DNA from: Halocynthiibacter sp. SDUM655004
GTDB lineage: Bacteria > Pseudomonadota > Alphaproteobacteria > Rhodobacterales > Rhodobacteraceae
DNA length: 64,000 nucleotides
Reading direction: 5' to 3'
Assembly (NCBI RefSeq): GCF_026015885.1
Contig: NZ_JAPDUG010000001.1
Location: forward strand, 496,001-560,000
Part shown: positions 17,544 to 26,067 of the stretch, in pieces
Position numbering within the stretch: position 1 is the stretch's first letter
How the letters are laid out: each line of letters starts with the position of its first letter
Made by a program: the position numbers and the translations under genes
The notes under the pieces: generated by a model
Databases searched by the model: none
What the model was told of the DNA's origin: nothing
The model's input: the letters and a program-made list of their open reading frames with translations, nothing else

Positions 17544-18818
17544 TTAATCGGTAAGTTCTGAAACCATTCCGACCTTGGCCATTTCGTCCCAGTAGTTCGG
17601 GAAGGTTTTCTGTACACAATCCGGGTTTTCGATAATGATCCCGTCGAGGCGAATTGCGGCGAGCGCGAAACACATGGCGATGCGATGATCGTTGAACGTC
17701 CGAATTTGCGTGGTTGGGGCATCAGAAACCAGATAGGGCGAGCCGTTCACCAGTAGGTCGTCTCCATCGACGGTGGCAAGGTTCGCGTTGATCCGCACCA
17801 GACCTTCGCGAAGGGCTTCGACGCGATCACATTCTTTTACCCGAAGGTTTTTCAGGCCGACAAAGCGAACCGGCGTTTCGTTAAAGGCCGCCAAAACCGC
17901 CAAAGTCGGAACAGCGTCCTGCATTTGCGAGCCGTCGACAATTGCGGGCATGTTCGGGAACATACGGATCACATCAAGCGCCTTGGCGTCGGGTTGGGCT
18001 GTTTCGCCTTCTTTGGAGTTGCCGATCGTAATCGTCTTGGCCGAAAGCGCATCTGCGGCCCAGAAATAGGTGCATGCGGAGTAATCCGGCTCAACCGCAT
18101 AGGTCGGGGAGGCATATGCTCCATTCGGAACATTCCAGCCCGCGCCTTCTTCGGCAACGTTAACACCGAACTCCGCCATTATGCGGGTTGTGACATCAAG
18201 GTATCCAGCACCGTCAAGCGCACCAGCGTTCTTGAGCTCGATGCGCAACCCGTTAGCGAGCTTCGGCGCCATCATCATGAGGGCAGAAATATATTGCGTC
18301 GAAAGGCCCGCATCCACGCCGACCTTGGCCGCAATTTCTTTTGCGCCGCCGGTGACTGTGACTGGTGGACACCCCGTTGCGCTTTCGGCAGCAAAACCAA
18401 GCTCGTTAAGCGCGGTGATGAGCGGCTGAATTGGACGGCGCTGCATGTCTTCGTCGCCATCAATGACCGTTGTGCCATCGGCCAGACACGCCGCTGCTGT
18501 AAGGAACCGTGCTGTTGTTCCGGCGTTGCCAACGAAAATCGGCTCGGCAGGCGGCTTCAACGTTCCGTCGCTCTTAACGGTCACGCTCTCTGGGTGCACT
18601 TCCGAAACTTCAACCCCGAACTGGCGCAGGGCCTCGGCCATCAGAAGCGTGTCGTGACTCACAAGGCAGCCGCTCAGGGTTGTTTCCCCTTTAGATAGAG
18701 CGGCGAGCAAAAGAGCGCGGTTGGTGATGGATTTTGAGCCGGGAACCTGTGCAACCCCCTCCAACGTCTGGTTTTCAACCGACAGGTGCAGCGTTGCGGG
18801 GGATTTCGGATTGGTCAC
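17544..18818 (-). CDS. aroA: 3-phosphoshikimate 1-carboxyvinyltransferase (EPSP synthase)
   Basis: Sixth step of the shikimate pathway, joining phosphoenolpyruvate to shikimate 3-phosphate. The 424-residue protein has both family signatures: GSKSITNRALLLAAL with the substrate-binding Lys/Ser, VGNAGTTARFLTAAACLADG, and the late RVKECDRVEALREGL. The length fits the short class. Start ATG 18818 is preceded by GAGGAGAC-type sequence. It is followed by the shared terminator; upstream is a 181-bp gap before the maoC-like gene on the other strand. Confidence 0.96.
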   Translation of the reverse strand: MTNPKSPATLHLSVENQTLEGVAQVPGSKSITNRALLLAALSKGETTLSGCLVSHDTLLMAEALRQFGVEVSEVHPESVTVKSDGTLKPPAEPIFVGNAGTTARFLTAAACLADGTTVIDGDEDMQRRPIQPLITALNELGFAAESATGCPPVTVTGGAKEIAAKVGVDAGLSTQYISALMMMAPKLANGLRIELKNAGALDGAGYLDVTTRIMAEFGVNVAEEGAGWNVPNGAYASPTYAVEPDYSACTYFWAADALSAKTITIGNSKEGETAQPDAKALDVIRMFPNMPAIVDGSQMQDAVPTLAVLAAFNETPVRFVGLKNLRVKECDRVEALREGLVRINANLATVDGDDLLVNGSPYLVSDAPTTQIRTFNDHRIAMCFALAAIRLDGIIIENPDCVQKTFPNYWDEMAKVGMVSELTD

Positions 18819-18913
18819 GGATGTCTCCTCGGCTCAAGGTGTCCGCGAAGTTTTACGGCGGATCGCGGGGGGTCGCAACAAGGGATTAGGGGCCGAATTT
18901 TCCTCCTGACGAA

Positions 18914-18933
18914 TTGACATTTTATATATAAAA
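18914..18933 (+). promoter_or_regulatory. Promoter-like element with 14-bp palindrome upstream of the maoC-like gene
   Basis: A good -35 hexamer TTGACA (18914-18919) is followed directly by the perfect palindrome TTTTATATATAAAA (18920-18933), with TAGTTT at a spacing of 16 as a weak -10. A palindrome lying in the spacer would be an ideal repressor operator; the GntR regulator at 19459-20238 is the nearest candidate. The start codon is 66 bp downstream. Confidence 0.45.
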
Positions 18934-18999
18934 GATAGTTTCACATAGGGGCGTGGTTATGCGCTCTAGTTTGGCCGAGATACAGAAAAGGGACGAAAC

Positions 19000-19458
19000 A
19001 TGATCGTCGAGGAATATTACGAAGACTATGAGATTGGATTCTCCCGCACCACGTTCGGTCGAACAATTACCGAATCCGATATCGTTACGCACGCAGGGCA
19101 GACAGGCGATTTCTTTCCCCACCATATGGATAAAGAATGGTGTGCCACGCAAGATTTCAAACAGCGAATCGCGCACGGCACGTTGATTTTCTCTGTTGGG
19201 ATCGGGATGACAGCCACAACGATCAACCCGCGCGCAATGTCTTATGGCTATGACAAAATGCGATTTATCAAACCGGTGTTCATCAATGATACCATCACCG
19301 TCACCGCTACGATTTCCGAGAAAAAAGACCATCCACGCCGTCTTACGCATGGCATCGTGCATGAGGCGATCAAGATTACAAATCAGCGCGACGAAACGGT
19401 TCTGGTCTGCGATCACCTCTATCTCGTCGAGCGCCGCGAGCCACGCACGGAATCGTAG
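19000..19458 (+). CDS. MaoC-family hotdog-fold dehydratase
   Basis: The 152-residue single hotdog-domain protein contains [26 protein letters not shown], equivalent to the (R)-hydratase motif with the catalytic Asp and His (GDFFPHHMD against GDFNPIH), then [15 protein letters not shown]. Family members hydrate enoyl-CoA thioesters or dehydrate hydroxyacyl acids such as mesaconyl-CoA; the actual substrate is unknown. It meets the GntR gene tail to tail with no spacer and is near the TRAP transporter, so it may act on the carboxylate imported there. Confidence 0.8.
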   Translation: MIVEEYYEDYEIGFSRTTFGRTITESDIVTHAGQTGDFFPHHMDKEWCATQDFKQRIAHGTLIFSVGIGMTATTINPRAMSYGYDKMRFIKPVFINDTITVTATISEKKDHPRRLTHGIVHEAIKITNQRDETVLVCDHLYLVERREPRTES

Positions 19459-20238
19459 TTAGGTTGCCGTTAGGTCCATGTCCGGAATGAAATAGTTGGG
19501 GTATTCTTGGACCATCGAAGGAAGGTCAAGCTGTAGCCCCATGATGTGGTCCCACATACGTTGGCTCGCGAGTTCCTCGTCGCCAGCTTCGATAGCGTCC
19601 ACGACTTTTTCATGCTGCACTGTCACAAAGCTTTTGCGGCCCGGGTCGTGGAGCGTAAGTTTGCGGCAGCGGTCAATTTGGGTTTTTACCTGCTGCACCA
19701 TGTCCCAGAGACTCCCGAGGCGAGCAATTTCAGCGATCTTTGCGTGAAGCTCATCATCCACTACGTGATAGTCGCTGTTGTCACCCGTTTCTACGATTGC
19801 ATATTGCCGAGAGATAATATCGCGCAACGCGACGATATCTTCTTTGGTTGCACGTCGAGCCGCGGCACAGGTGGTTTCAATCTCAAGCGCGCGGCGAGCG
19901 ATTTGCGCTGCTGGCAGAGCGGATACGGGAATCCGCGCAACAAATGTGCCGGATTTTGGTACCACCTCGACCAGTTTTTCATCCGAGAGACGTAGAATCG
20001 CTTCACGAACTGGCGTGCGGCTCACGCCCATGGCGGCGGCGATCTCGTTTTCGGAAAGCGGAGTTCCTGGCAGGATATCCATTGCCACGATGGATTTGTG
20101 CAGATCTTGATACAAAGTTTCAGCGAGGGACTTCACTGCGCGTTGGGCAAACATTGCCTCGCCTGTCGGGGGCGCATTGGGTGCGCGTTGCCGTCGCTTC
20201 GACTTGGTCGAGACCTTTGGTTTGGACCCATCCATCAT
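19459..20238 (-). CDS. GntR-family (FCD) transcriptional regulator
   Basis: Probable repressor of the adjacent TRAP/KduD-like operon. The 259-residue protein has a basic N-terminal tail (KSKRRQR), a winged helix with GTPLSENEIAAAMGVSRTPVREAILRLSDE (residues about 60-90), and an all-helical C-terminal FCD domain with a metal-binding Asp/His set (YHVVDDELHAKIAEIARLG). It is divergent from the dctP gene across 166 bp, the normal place for its operator. The ligand is unknown. Two adjacent ATGs (20238 and 20235) are possible starts. Confidence 0.9.
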   Translation of the reverse strand: MMDGSKPKVSTKSKRRQRAPNAPPTGEAMFAQRAVKSLAETLYQDLHKSIVAMDILPGTPLSENEIAAAMGVSRTPVREAILRLSDEKLVEVVPKSGTFVARIPVSALPAAQIARRALEIETTCAAARRATKEDIVALRDIISRQYAIVETGDNSDYHVVDDELHAKIAEIARLGSLWDMVQQVKTQIDRCRKLTLHDPGRKSFVTVQHEKVVDAIEAGDEELASQRMWDHIMGLQLDLPSMVQEYPNYFIPDMDLTAT

Positions 20239-20404
20239 TGCATTGTAGCTCCTACTCCTCCCCGCCGTACCAAGCCGTGTTTGTAATCGACACTTGCCTG
20301 ACGGTTTTAACTTGTATATTAGATATTGCGATAGCCGTCAAATTTTGCATTTTGGCATGACGTTATTGAGTAACCCCGAAGAATCGGGATCAAGGGAGGA
20401 AATT

Positions 20405-21376
20405 ATGAAATTCACAAATTTTAAAGCAGCTTTCGCAGCAGGCGTATTCGCGCTGGCTTCGGGAACGGCTGCATTTGCCGCTGAGACTCTCAAGTGGGCA
20501 CACGTTTACGAAGAGGGCTCGTCCTATCATCAGGTTGCTCTCTGGGCTGCTGACGAAATCAAGTCACGCACAGATGGCCGTGTTGAGATTCAGGTTTTCC
20601 CTGCATCCTCGCTCGGTAAAGAAGTCGAAATCAACGAAGGCCTTGGTCTTGGTTCCGTAGACATCATCTATACTGGCCCAAGCTTTGTTGAGCGTTACTA
20701 TGGTCCGATCGCGATTTCGGATTACCCGTTCATCATGCGCGGTTACGACCACTGGCTGTCCTATCGTGGTTCGGACCTCTTCGCTGAGCTGTCCGAGGGT
20801 TACCATGACGCCACAGGCAACCAGGTTCTTGGCCTTGTTTACTATGGTCAGCGCCACGTGACATCGAACAAACCGATCCTCACACCGGCTGACATGGAAG
20901 GTCTCAAAATCCGCGTGCCTAACTCGCCGCTGATGCTGATGTTCCCGAACGCAGTTGGCGCAAACCCAACACCTATGGCGTTCTCCGAAGTGTATCTTGC
21001 CCTTCAGCAGGGTGTGGTTGATGCACAGGAAAACCCACTTCCAACCATCAAGTTCAAGAAGTTCTATGAGGTTCAAAGCAACATCAACCTCACAGGTCAC
21101 ATCCTGAACTCGCTGCTTACAATTGCGTCTGACGATGCTCTGGCACGTGTTGGTGATGACGAAGCTGTTCTGCGCGAAGTACTCGACGCTGCTGCGCTCA
21201 AGGCTTCCGAAGAAATCCGTCAGTCCGAAGAGGACCTCGTTTCCTGGTTCGAAGAGCAGGGCATTGCAGTGAATGTTGTTGACAAAAAGCCATTCCAAGA
21301 TGCTGTACTGCCAATGCTGACAGGTGACGGTGTGCCTTACACCATGGATCACTTCAAGCGCCTCGGCGAACTGTAA
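20405..21376 (+). CDS. dctP: TRAP transporter substrate-binding protein (DctP family)
   Basis: Periplasmic receptor of a TRAP transporter for a carboxylate or sugar acid. ATG 20405 follows GGGAGG, giving 323 residues; the signal peptide is AAFAAGVFALASGTAAFA. The mature protein starts ETLKWAHVYEEGSSYHQV and has the family elements VEIQVFPASSLGKEVE, the binding-site strand DMEGLKIRVPNSP with the carboxylate-clamping Arg, and ANPTPMAFSEVYLALQQGVVDAQENP. First gene of dctP-dctQ-dctM-SDR. A uronate or related sugar acid is plausible from the KduD-like neighbour but unproven. Confidence 0.93.
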   Translation: MKFTNFKAAFAAGVFALASGTAAFAAETLKWAHVYEEGSSYHQVALWAADEIKSRTDGRVEIQVFPASSLGKEVEINEGLGLGSVDIIYTGPSFVERYYGPIAISDYPFIMRGYDHWLSYRGSDLFAELSEGYHDATGNQVLGLVYYGQRHVTSNKPILTPADMEGLKIRVPNSPLMLMFPNAVGANPTPMAFSEVYLALQQGVVDAQENPLPTIKFKKFYEVQSNINLTGHILNSLLTIASDDALARVGDDEAVLREVLDAAALKASEEIRQSEEDLVSWFEEQGIAVNVVDKKPFQDAVLPMLTGDGVPYTMDHFKRLGEL

Positions 21377-21388
21377 TCAGGTGTAAAG

Positions 21389-21997
21389 TTGACTCCGGAA
21401 ATGGATCAATCTGAAAAAGACCCTCAGGACGCGCAACCCGCGCGCCCTGAGATCACATTTGCCGATAACGAAGTCGATGTATCGGATTTCGGGCTCATGG
21501 ATATTCCCGGCCTCATTGCCCTTTGGGGGCTATCGGCCATCGTGTTTATCCAGTTCTTCACCCGCTATGTGCTGAATGACAGCCTCGCGTGGACCGAGGA
21601 AATCGCCCGATATGTTTTGATTATCGTTGCATATTTCGGGGCCATTTCGGTCACGCGGAAAGGCACGCATATCTTCCTTGAGTTCTTCTATCGATATCTG
21701 AGCCCACGCGCGGGTAAATACCTTGCCGTTGCGATGGAAGCTCTGTCGATGGTGTTCTACGGATATCTTGCCTATCTCGGCTGGATACTTGCGGCAAAGA
21801 CGCGAACCAAAATGGCGTCGATCGCGATCCCAAAGAACATTCTCTACTACGCTATTGCCATCGCTCTAGCGATCATGACGGTCTATTCGCTGTACTGGCT
21901 TATTCGCAAAATCCGCCAGTCGCCCGACGACGTCCTCCGCGAAATCGAAGAACATGCGTTGCATGAGATTCACGAAGAAATTTCGAGTAACAAATGA
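21389..21997 (+). CDS. dctQ: TRAP transporter small permease (DctQ family)
   Basis: Four-helix small membrane subunit. From a TTG start at 21389 it has 202 residues; AGGTG lies seven bases upstream, whereas the ATG at 21401 has no visible ribosome site, so TTG is preferred but not certain. Hydrophobic helices are near residues 38-58, 75-95, 115-135 and 153-172, with the family motif WTEEIARYVLIIVAYFGAISVTRKGTHI between the first two. The tail is acidic. It starts 12 bases after dctP and overlaps dctM by four. Confidence 0.9.
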   Translation: MTPEMDQSEKDPQDAQPARPEITFADNEVDVSDFGLMDIPGLIALWGLSAIVFIQFFTRYVLNDSLAWTEEIARYVLIIVAYFGAISVTRKGTHIFLEFFYRYLSPRAGKYLAVAMEALSMVFYGYLAYLGWILAAKTRTKMASIAIPKNILYYAIAIALAIMTVYSLYWLIRKIRQSPDDVLREIEEHALHEIHEEISSNK

Positions 21998-23271
21998 CCC
22001 TAGTCCTTCTTTTCGTCATCCTGTTTTTCCTTTTGATCGCAGGGGCGCCCGTTGCCGTTGCGCTCGGGGTTTCCTCTCTTGTGTTCGTCCTGCTTGATGG
22101 CCTGCCACCGGTTGTTGTGCTGCATAACATGGTGAACGGGATCAACAGTTTCCCGCTTATTGCGGTTCCGTTCTTTATTATGGCGGGCCACCTGATGAAC
22201 ACCGCAGGTATCACCACCAAAATCTTTGCTTTTGCCCGTGCGGGTGTTGGCTGGATGTATGGTGGGCTTGGCCACGTGAATGTGGGCGCTAGCGTGGTAT
22301 TTGCCGGTATGTCTGGCGCGGCTGTTGCTGATGCGGGTGGTCTCGGCAATATCGAGATCAAAGCCATGCGCGAAGCGGGCTATGACACAGATTTCTCCGT
22401 TGGCATTACGGCCGCAAGCTCAACCATTGGGCCGATCATTCCACCATCGCTGCCGCTTGTTGTTTATGGCGTCATCGCCGACACTTCGATCGGTCAGTTG
22501 TTTGCCGCTGGTCTTATTCCGGGCATGCTTATGGCGTTCTCGCTCATGGTTATGGTCGGCTTCTATGCCAAGGTCCGCAACTACCCTCGTGATGAGCGGT
22601 TCAGCATCAGCGTATTTGCCCGTGCGTTCGTACAGGCGATCTTCCCGCTGTTCACGCCGATTATCATCGTTGGCGGTATTCTCTTTGGTATCTTCACGCC
22701 AACAGAGGCCGCGATTGCCGCTGTGGTTTACTCGATGTTCCTCGGTTTGGTTGTCTATCGCACCCTGACATTCAAACGCATCTTGCGCGTTTCGATGGAC
22801 ACTGTGGAAACAACTGCATCGATCATGATGATTGTTGCCGCCAGCACCATCTTTGCTTGGATATTGACGGCAAATCAGGTCGCTCAAATGTTTGCGACGG
22901 AGCTTCTTGGCTTTACCGAGAACAAAACTGCGATCCTTCTCATCATGATGCTGGTTGTGCTGATTGTTGGCTGTTTCATGGAAACCATCGCAGCCATTAC
23001 GATCCTGACGCCTGTGCTTCTGCCCGTGGCGATCACGGTGGGCGTTGATCCGGTGCACTTCGGGATTATCCTGATCCTTAACCTGATGATTGGTCTGCTG
23101 ACGCCGCCGGTTGGCATGGTGCTTTACGTATTGGCCAAGGTGTCGGACGTTCCATTCGAACGCTGTGTGGTTGCGACGGCACCGTTCCTCATTCCGCTGG
23201 TCGCTGTGCTTCTGATGCTGACCTTCATTCCGTCGCTGTCTATGTGGTTGCCAACAACCTTATACCGCTAG
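21994..23271 (+). CDS. dctM: TRAP transporter large permease (DctM family)
   Basis: Main transport subunit, sodium-driven, 425 residues with about eleven membrane segments. Typical sequences: PLIAVPFFIMAGHLMN, VNVGASVVFAGMSGAAVADAGG, SSTIGPIIPPSLPLVVYG, and GIFTPTEAAIAAVVYSMFLG near the middle, then NLMIGLLTPPVGMVLYVLAKVS at the end. ATG overlaps the dctQ stop (ATGA). A strong hairpin follows the gene before the dehydrogenase. Confidence 0.95.
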   Translation: MTLVLLFVILFFLLIAGAPVAVALGVSSLVFVLLDGLPPVVVLHNMVNGINSFPLIAVPFFIMAGHLMNTAGITTKIFAFARAGVGWMYGGLGHVNVGASVVFAGMSGAAVADAGGLGNIEIKAMREAGYDTDFSVGITAASSTIGPIIPPSLPLVVYGVIADTSIGQLFAAGLIPGMLMAFSLMVMVGFYAKVRNYPRDERFSISVFARAFVQAIFPLFTPIIIVGGILFGIFTPTEAAIAAVVYSMFLGLVVYRTLTFKRILRVSMDTVETTASIMMIVAASTIFAWILTANQVAQMFATELLGFTENKTAILLIMMLVVLIVGCFMETIAAITILTPVLLPVAITVGVDPVHFGIILILNLMIGLLTPPVGMVLYVLAKVSDVPFERCVVATAPFLIPLVAVLLMLTFIPSLSMWLPTTLYR

Positions 23272-23296
23272 GTGACGAACTAACTTCTGGCGAACA

Positions 23297-23324
23297 CCGG
23301 CGCGGAAAGTCAATTCCGCGCCGG
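23297..23324 (+). terminator. Strong 11-bp hairpin after dctM
   Basis: CCGGCGCGGAA, loop AGTCAA, TTCCGCGCCGG: a perfect 11-bp stem 25 bp after the dctM stop. No T-run follows (ACTGCC), so it is not a classic intrinsic terminator; it may protect the dctPQM mRNA 3' end or reduce read-through into the dehydrogenase gene. Confidence 0.5.
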
Positions 23325-23430
23325 ACTGCCGCCTGAAAGGCCCATGTAAATTTGCCCGTCCTGCGCTTCGCTGTGCGTTCGGGTTAACCTTAATTGTGGC
23401 GCCTGCCACTTCTGACGAGAAAGTCTAGAC

Positions 23431-24201
23431 ATGCAAAACACTTCTCTCTTTGATCTCTCCGGAAAAGTTGCCCTCGTTTCCGGCTGTAAACGCGGCATCG
23501 GAATGGGTATGGCCAAAGCCCTCGCCGAAGCTGGCGCCGACATCATCGGCGTAAGCGCGAGCCTTGAAGCATCCGGCAGCAACATTGAAAAAGCGGTCAC
23601 GGCGCTTGGCCGCAAATTCACCGCATATCAATGCGATTTTTCTGATCGCGCGTCCGTCAAGGCATTTGCAGATAAGGTTCAAGCCGAGAATCCGGTGATC
23701 GACATCCTCGTCAATAACGCAGGAACCATCAAGCGCGCACCAGCGGCCGAACATCCGGACGAGATGTGGGACGAGGTGATTGAAGTTAACCTCAACGCAC
23801 AGTTCGTTTTGTCGCGCGAAATCGGCAAAGGTATGGTCGAACGCGGATCGGGCAAGATCATCTTCACGGCGTCGCTGCTGTCGTTCCAAGGTGGCATCAC
23901 GGTTCCGGGCTATGCCGCATCCAAAGGCGGCATTGCGCAGCTTACCAAGGCACTGGCCAACGAATGGGCGTCTAAAGGCGTCAACGTAAACGCTATCGCA
24001 CCTGGATATATTGCGACGGATAACACCCAAGCCCTTCAGGATGATGCCGATCGCTCGCGCTCCATCCTTGAGCGTATCCCCGCTGCACGCTGGGGCACTC
24101 CGGAGGATTTCTCAGGACCTGCCGTGTTCCTTGCGTCTGATGCCGCGAACTATGTTCACGGCACTGTCTTGACGGTTGATGGTGGCTGGATGGGCCGCTA
24201 A
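23431..24201 (+). CDS. SDR-family oxidoreductase, KduD-like
   Basis: NAD(P)-dependent short-chain dehydrogenase, 256 residues. The nucleotide site is VSGCKRGIGMGMAKALAEAG, the NAG motif is ILVNNAGTIKRAP and the catalytic Tyr/Lys are in GYAASKGG. The segments NNAGTIKRAPA, RIPAARWGTPEDFSGPAVFLASDAANYVHG and VDGGWMGR closely resemble 2-deoxy-D-gluconate 3-dehydrogenase (KduD), acting on 2,5-diketo-3-deoxygluconate in uronate breakdown. The transporter upstream fits a sugar-acid role. Exact substrate is inference. Its end overlaps the convergent hydrolase gene by four bases. Confidence 0.8.
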   Translation: MQNTSLFDLSGKVALVSGCKRGIGMGMAKALAEAGADIIGVSASLEASGSNIEKAVTALGRKFTAYQCDFSDRASVKAFADKVQAENPVIDILVNNAGTIKRAPAAEHPDEMWDEVIEVNLNAQFVLSREIGKGMVERGSGKIIFTASLLSFQGGITVPGYAASKGGIAQLTKALANEWASKGVNVNAIAPGYIATDNTQALQDDADRSRSILERIPAARWGTPEDFSGPAVFLASDAANYVHGTVLTVDGGWMGR

Positions 24202-25232
24202 GGCTTCACGTCGGCACGAAGTTTCCACATCGTTGTAGAGACCTGTTCCAGCCCTGAACGCGAGGCAGCACTTTTGCCTTCGTTCAGGAGTTGGGAGAGG
24301 TCTCTTCCCACTTCTGGGTTATAAAGATGGTACACATGGCCCGAAACTGATTGCAGCGACAATTCAGAAATGTCGATGATCTCAATGCCGTCCATTCTGT
24401 TAAGGTGCGGCCCCAGTTCGCCGAGGCGTGGATAACCGTTTACACTTCGTGACAAGGAAAGCGGGCGGTCTGTATCCGTTGCATAGAGCGTAATTCGATT
24501 GGCCAACGGGCGAATTTGATCGAGGTAGAGCGCAAATAGCTCTGCGTCTACGTCGGGCGCCAATAAGATCACATTATTAAGGAGCGGCGGCATCCCGATA
24601 CGTTCATGCGCCATGCTTCGCAATGCATTGAAAAGCGCGCGTCCACCGAGGCTATGAGAGGCAAGGTCAACACGCCCCTCGCCGAATTCTTCAACGAGCC
24701 TGCGTACCGTGCGCTCATATTCATAGCTGCTCCACTCAACATCGGACACATCTTCGGTGTAGTTCAGAATATCTCCGGCAGAGGGCCAGCTGAACAGCAT
24801 GACTTTCCCTTCAAGGCCAACATTCCGCTGAAGATGCACGGCGCGCTTACAGCTGCGCTCGAAGTTCATGTAGTAGCCATGCGTGTAAAGGAGTGGGTTG
24901 CGCGCGCCGGTTGTCTCTTTGAGGGTTTCGATCACTTGGTCCATCTCGAACAATCGGATGGTTGAAAGCTCGACATCATCCTCTGGAATATAGAACGGTG
25001 CGATCTCTGCCAGTGGCTTCAAAAAGCTGTTCTCTGTGCGGGTGACATCACAAAATCCAGCGCTGAGGGGGCCACGTGTTTTGCCGTAGTATTTCTTGGG
25101 GGACTCGTTCGGATTCACGTTGCGCACTGTGAGATACGGAACAGAATCCACGATGCCCTGCGCTTGAACACCGGGGCTCATGGCCGCCGAGATAGTTGCG
25201 AGGGCGAGTGCGGATAGGGGCGTTTTGAACAT
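24198..25232 (-). CDS. Exported alpha/beta hydrolase, DUF900-like
   Basis: Putative serine hydrolase of unknown substrate. From ATG 25232 it has 344 residues with a signal peptide (LSALALATISAAMSPGVQA). The catalytic Ser is in the elbow DLASHSLGG, the oxyanion region is LLYTHGYYMNFERSCKRAVHLQRN, and SWPSAGDILNYTEDV plus NNVILLAPDVDAELF are typical of the DUF900 family. The late His is probably in SVSGHVYHLY. It sits 82 bp downstream of thiX on the same strand and could be transcribed from the thi operon, though nothing links it to thiamin. Confidence 0.75.
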   Translation of the reverse strand: MFKTPLSALALATISAAMSPGVQAQGIVDSVPYLTVRNVNPNESPKKYYGKTRGPLSAGFCDVTRTENSFLKPLAEIAPFYIPEDDVELSTIRLFEMDQVIETLKETTGARNPLLYTHGYYMNFERSCKRAVHLQRNVGLEGKVMLFSWPSAGDILNYTEDVSDVEWSSYEYERTVRRLVEEFGEGRVDLASHSLGGRALFNALRSMAHERIGMPPLLNNVILLAPDVDAELFALYLDQIRPLANRITLYATDTDRPLSLSRSVNGYPRLGELGPHLNRMDGIEIIDISELSLQSVSGHVYHLYNPEVGRDLSQLLNEGKSAASRSGLEQVSTTMWKLRADVKP

Positions 25233-25314
25233 GGCTTTGCAATATCCCGAAAGGAACCTTCTTAGATCAATTTCGTAAAGAATGGCGTTTTGGGCGCGGT
25301 GGCGCAATATGGAT

Positions 25315-26067
25315 TCATCCAGAAGCGGCTATTCCGCGCGCATAGGCCTCCATTCGTACGGCGATACTGTTTACCGCAATGCGCAATAGGATCGCCCCGA
25401 GCGCGAGAACTATCAAGCTGGCGAACATCAAATCTGTTTTGGCTCGACCATTCGCCAAGAGCATCAAATACCCCAGCCCCCGAGAGGCCCCAACCCATTC
25501 CCCAATAACGGCGCCAATCGGCGCATAGACAGCCGCGAGCCGCAATCCGCTGGCGAGCGACGGAAGTGCCGCCGGAAGCCGAAGGCGAAGAAGCGTCGGC
25601 AAGGGTTTCGCGCCCAAAGTCTGCGCAAGATCAAGCAGCGCTGGGTCTGTTTCTGCAAGCCCGTCGCGAAAAGCCGATGTGACAGGAAAATAGATAATCA
25701 ACACCGCCATCGCGATTTTAGATCCCATGCCATAGCCGAACCAGAGCGTCAGGATTGGTGCGAGTGCGAATACGGGAACAGCTTGCGTAAAAACGAGCAG
25801 GGGGAAGAAAAGCTCATGGAACCGTTTGGAATAGGTCATTGCCACCGCCGTCGCGATCCCAAGAGCCGTTCCGGCGAGCAGGCCGAGCAGAACCTCAAGT
25901 GCAGTGATACCCGCGTGAGACGCGATCAGGCTGGCGTTATCAAGCGCGGCAGCGGCAACGCGGAGCGGTGAGGGTAGGATGAAAGGTGGCACCCCAGTAA
26001 GCCAGACCGTGACCTGCCAAATGGTAAGCCCGATGCAAAGCGTGATGAACAAGCGAAGCGCGATCAT
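25315..26067 (-). CDS. thiX: ABC transporter permease, thiamin-precursor (HMP) uptake
   Basis: Membrane subunit of the ThiXYZ-type importer for a thiamin pyrimidine precursor. The 250-residue protein belongs to the SsuC/TauC-like permeases: about six helices, the coupling motif FRDGLAETDPALLDLAQTLGAKPLPTLLRLRLPAALP, and GAVIGEWVGASRGLGYLML. Last gene of the thi operon; its start overlaps thiZ by four bases. The symbol rests on context with thiY and tenA; the sequence alone would only give a nitrate/sulfonate/pyrimidine permease. Confidence 0.85.
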   Translation of the reverse strand: MIALRLFITLCIGLTIWQVTVWLTGVPPFILPSPLRVAAAALDNASLIASHAGITALEVLLGLLAGTALGIATAVAMTYSKRFHELFFPLLVFTQAVPVFALAPILTLWFGYGMGSKIAMAVLIIYFPVTSAFRDGLAETDPALLDLAQTLGAKPLPTLLRLRLPAALPSLASGLRLAAVYAPIGAVIGEWVGASRGLGYLMLLANGRAKTDLMFASLIVLALGAILLRIAVNSIAVRMEAYARGIAASG

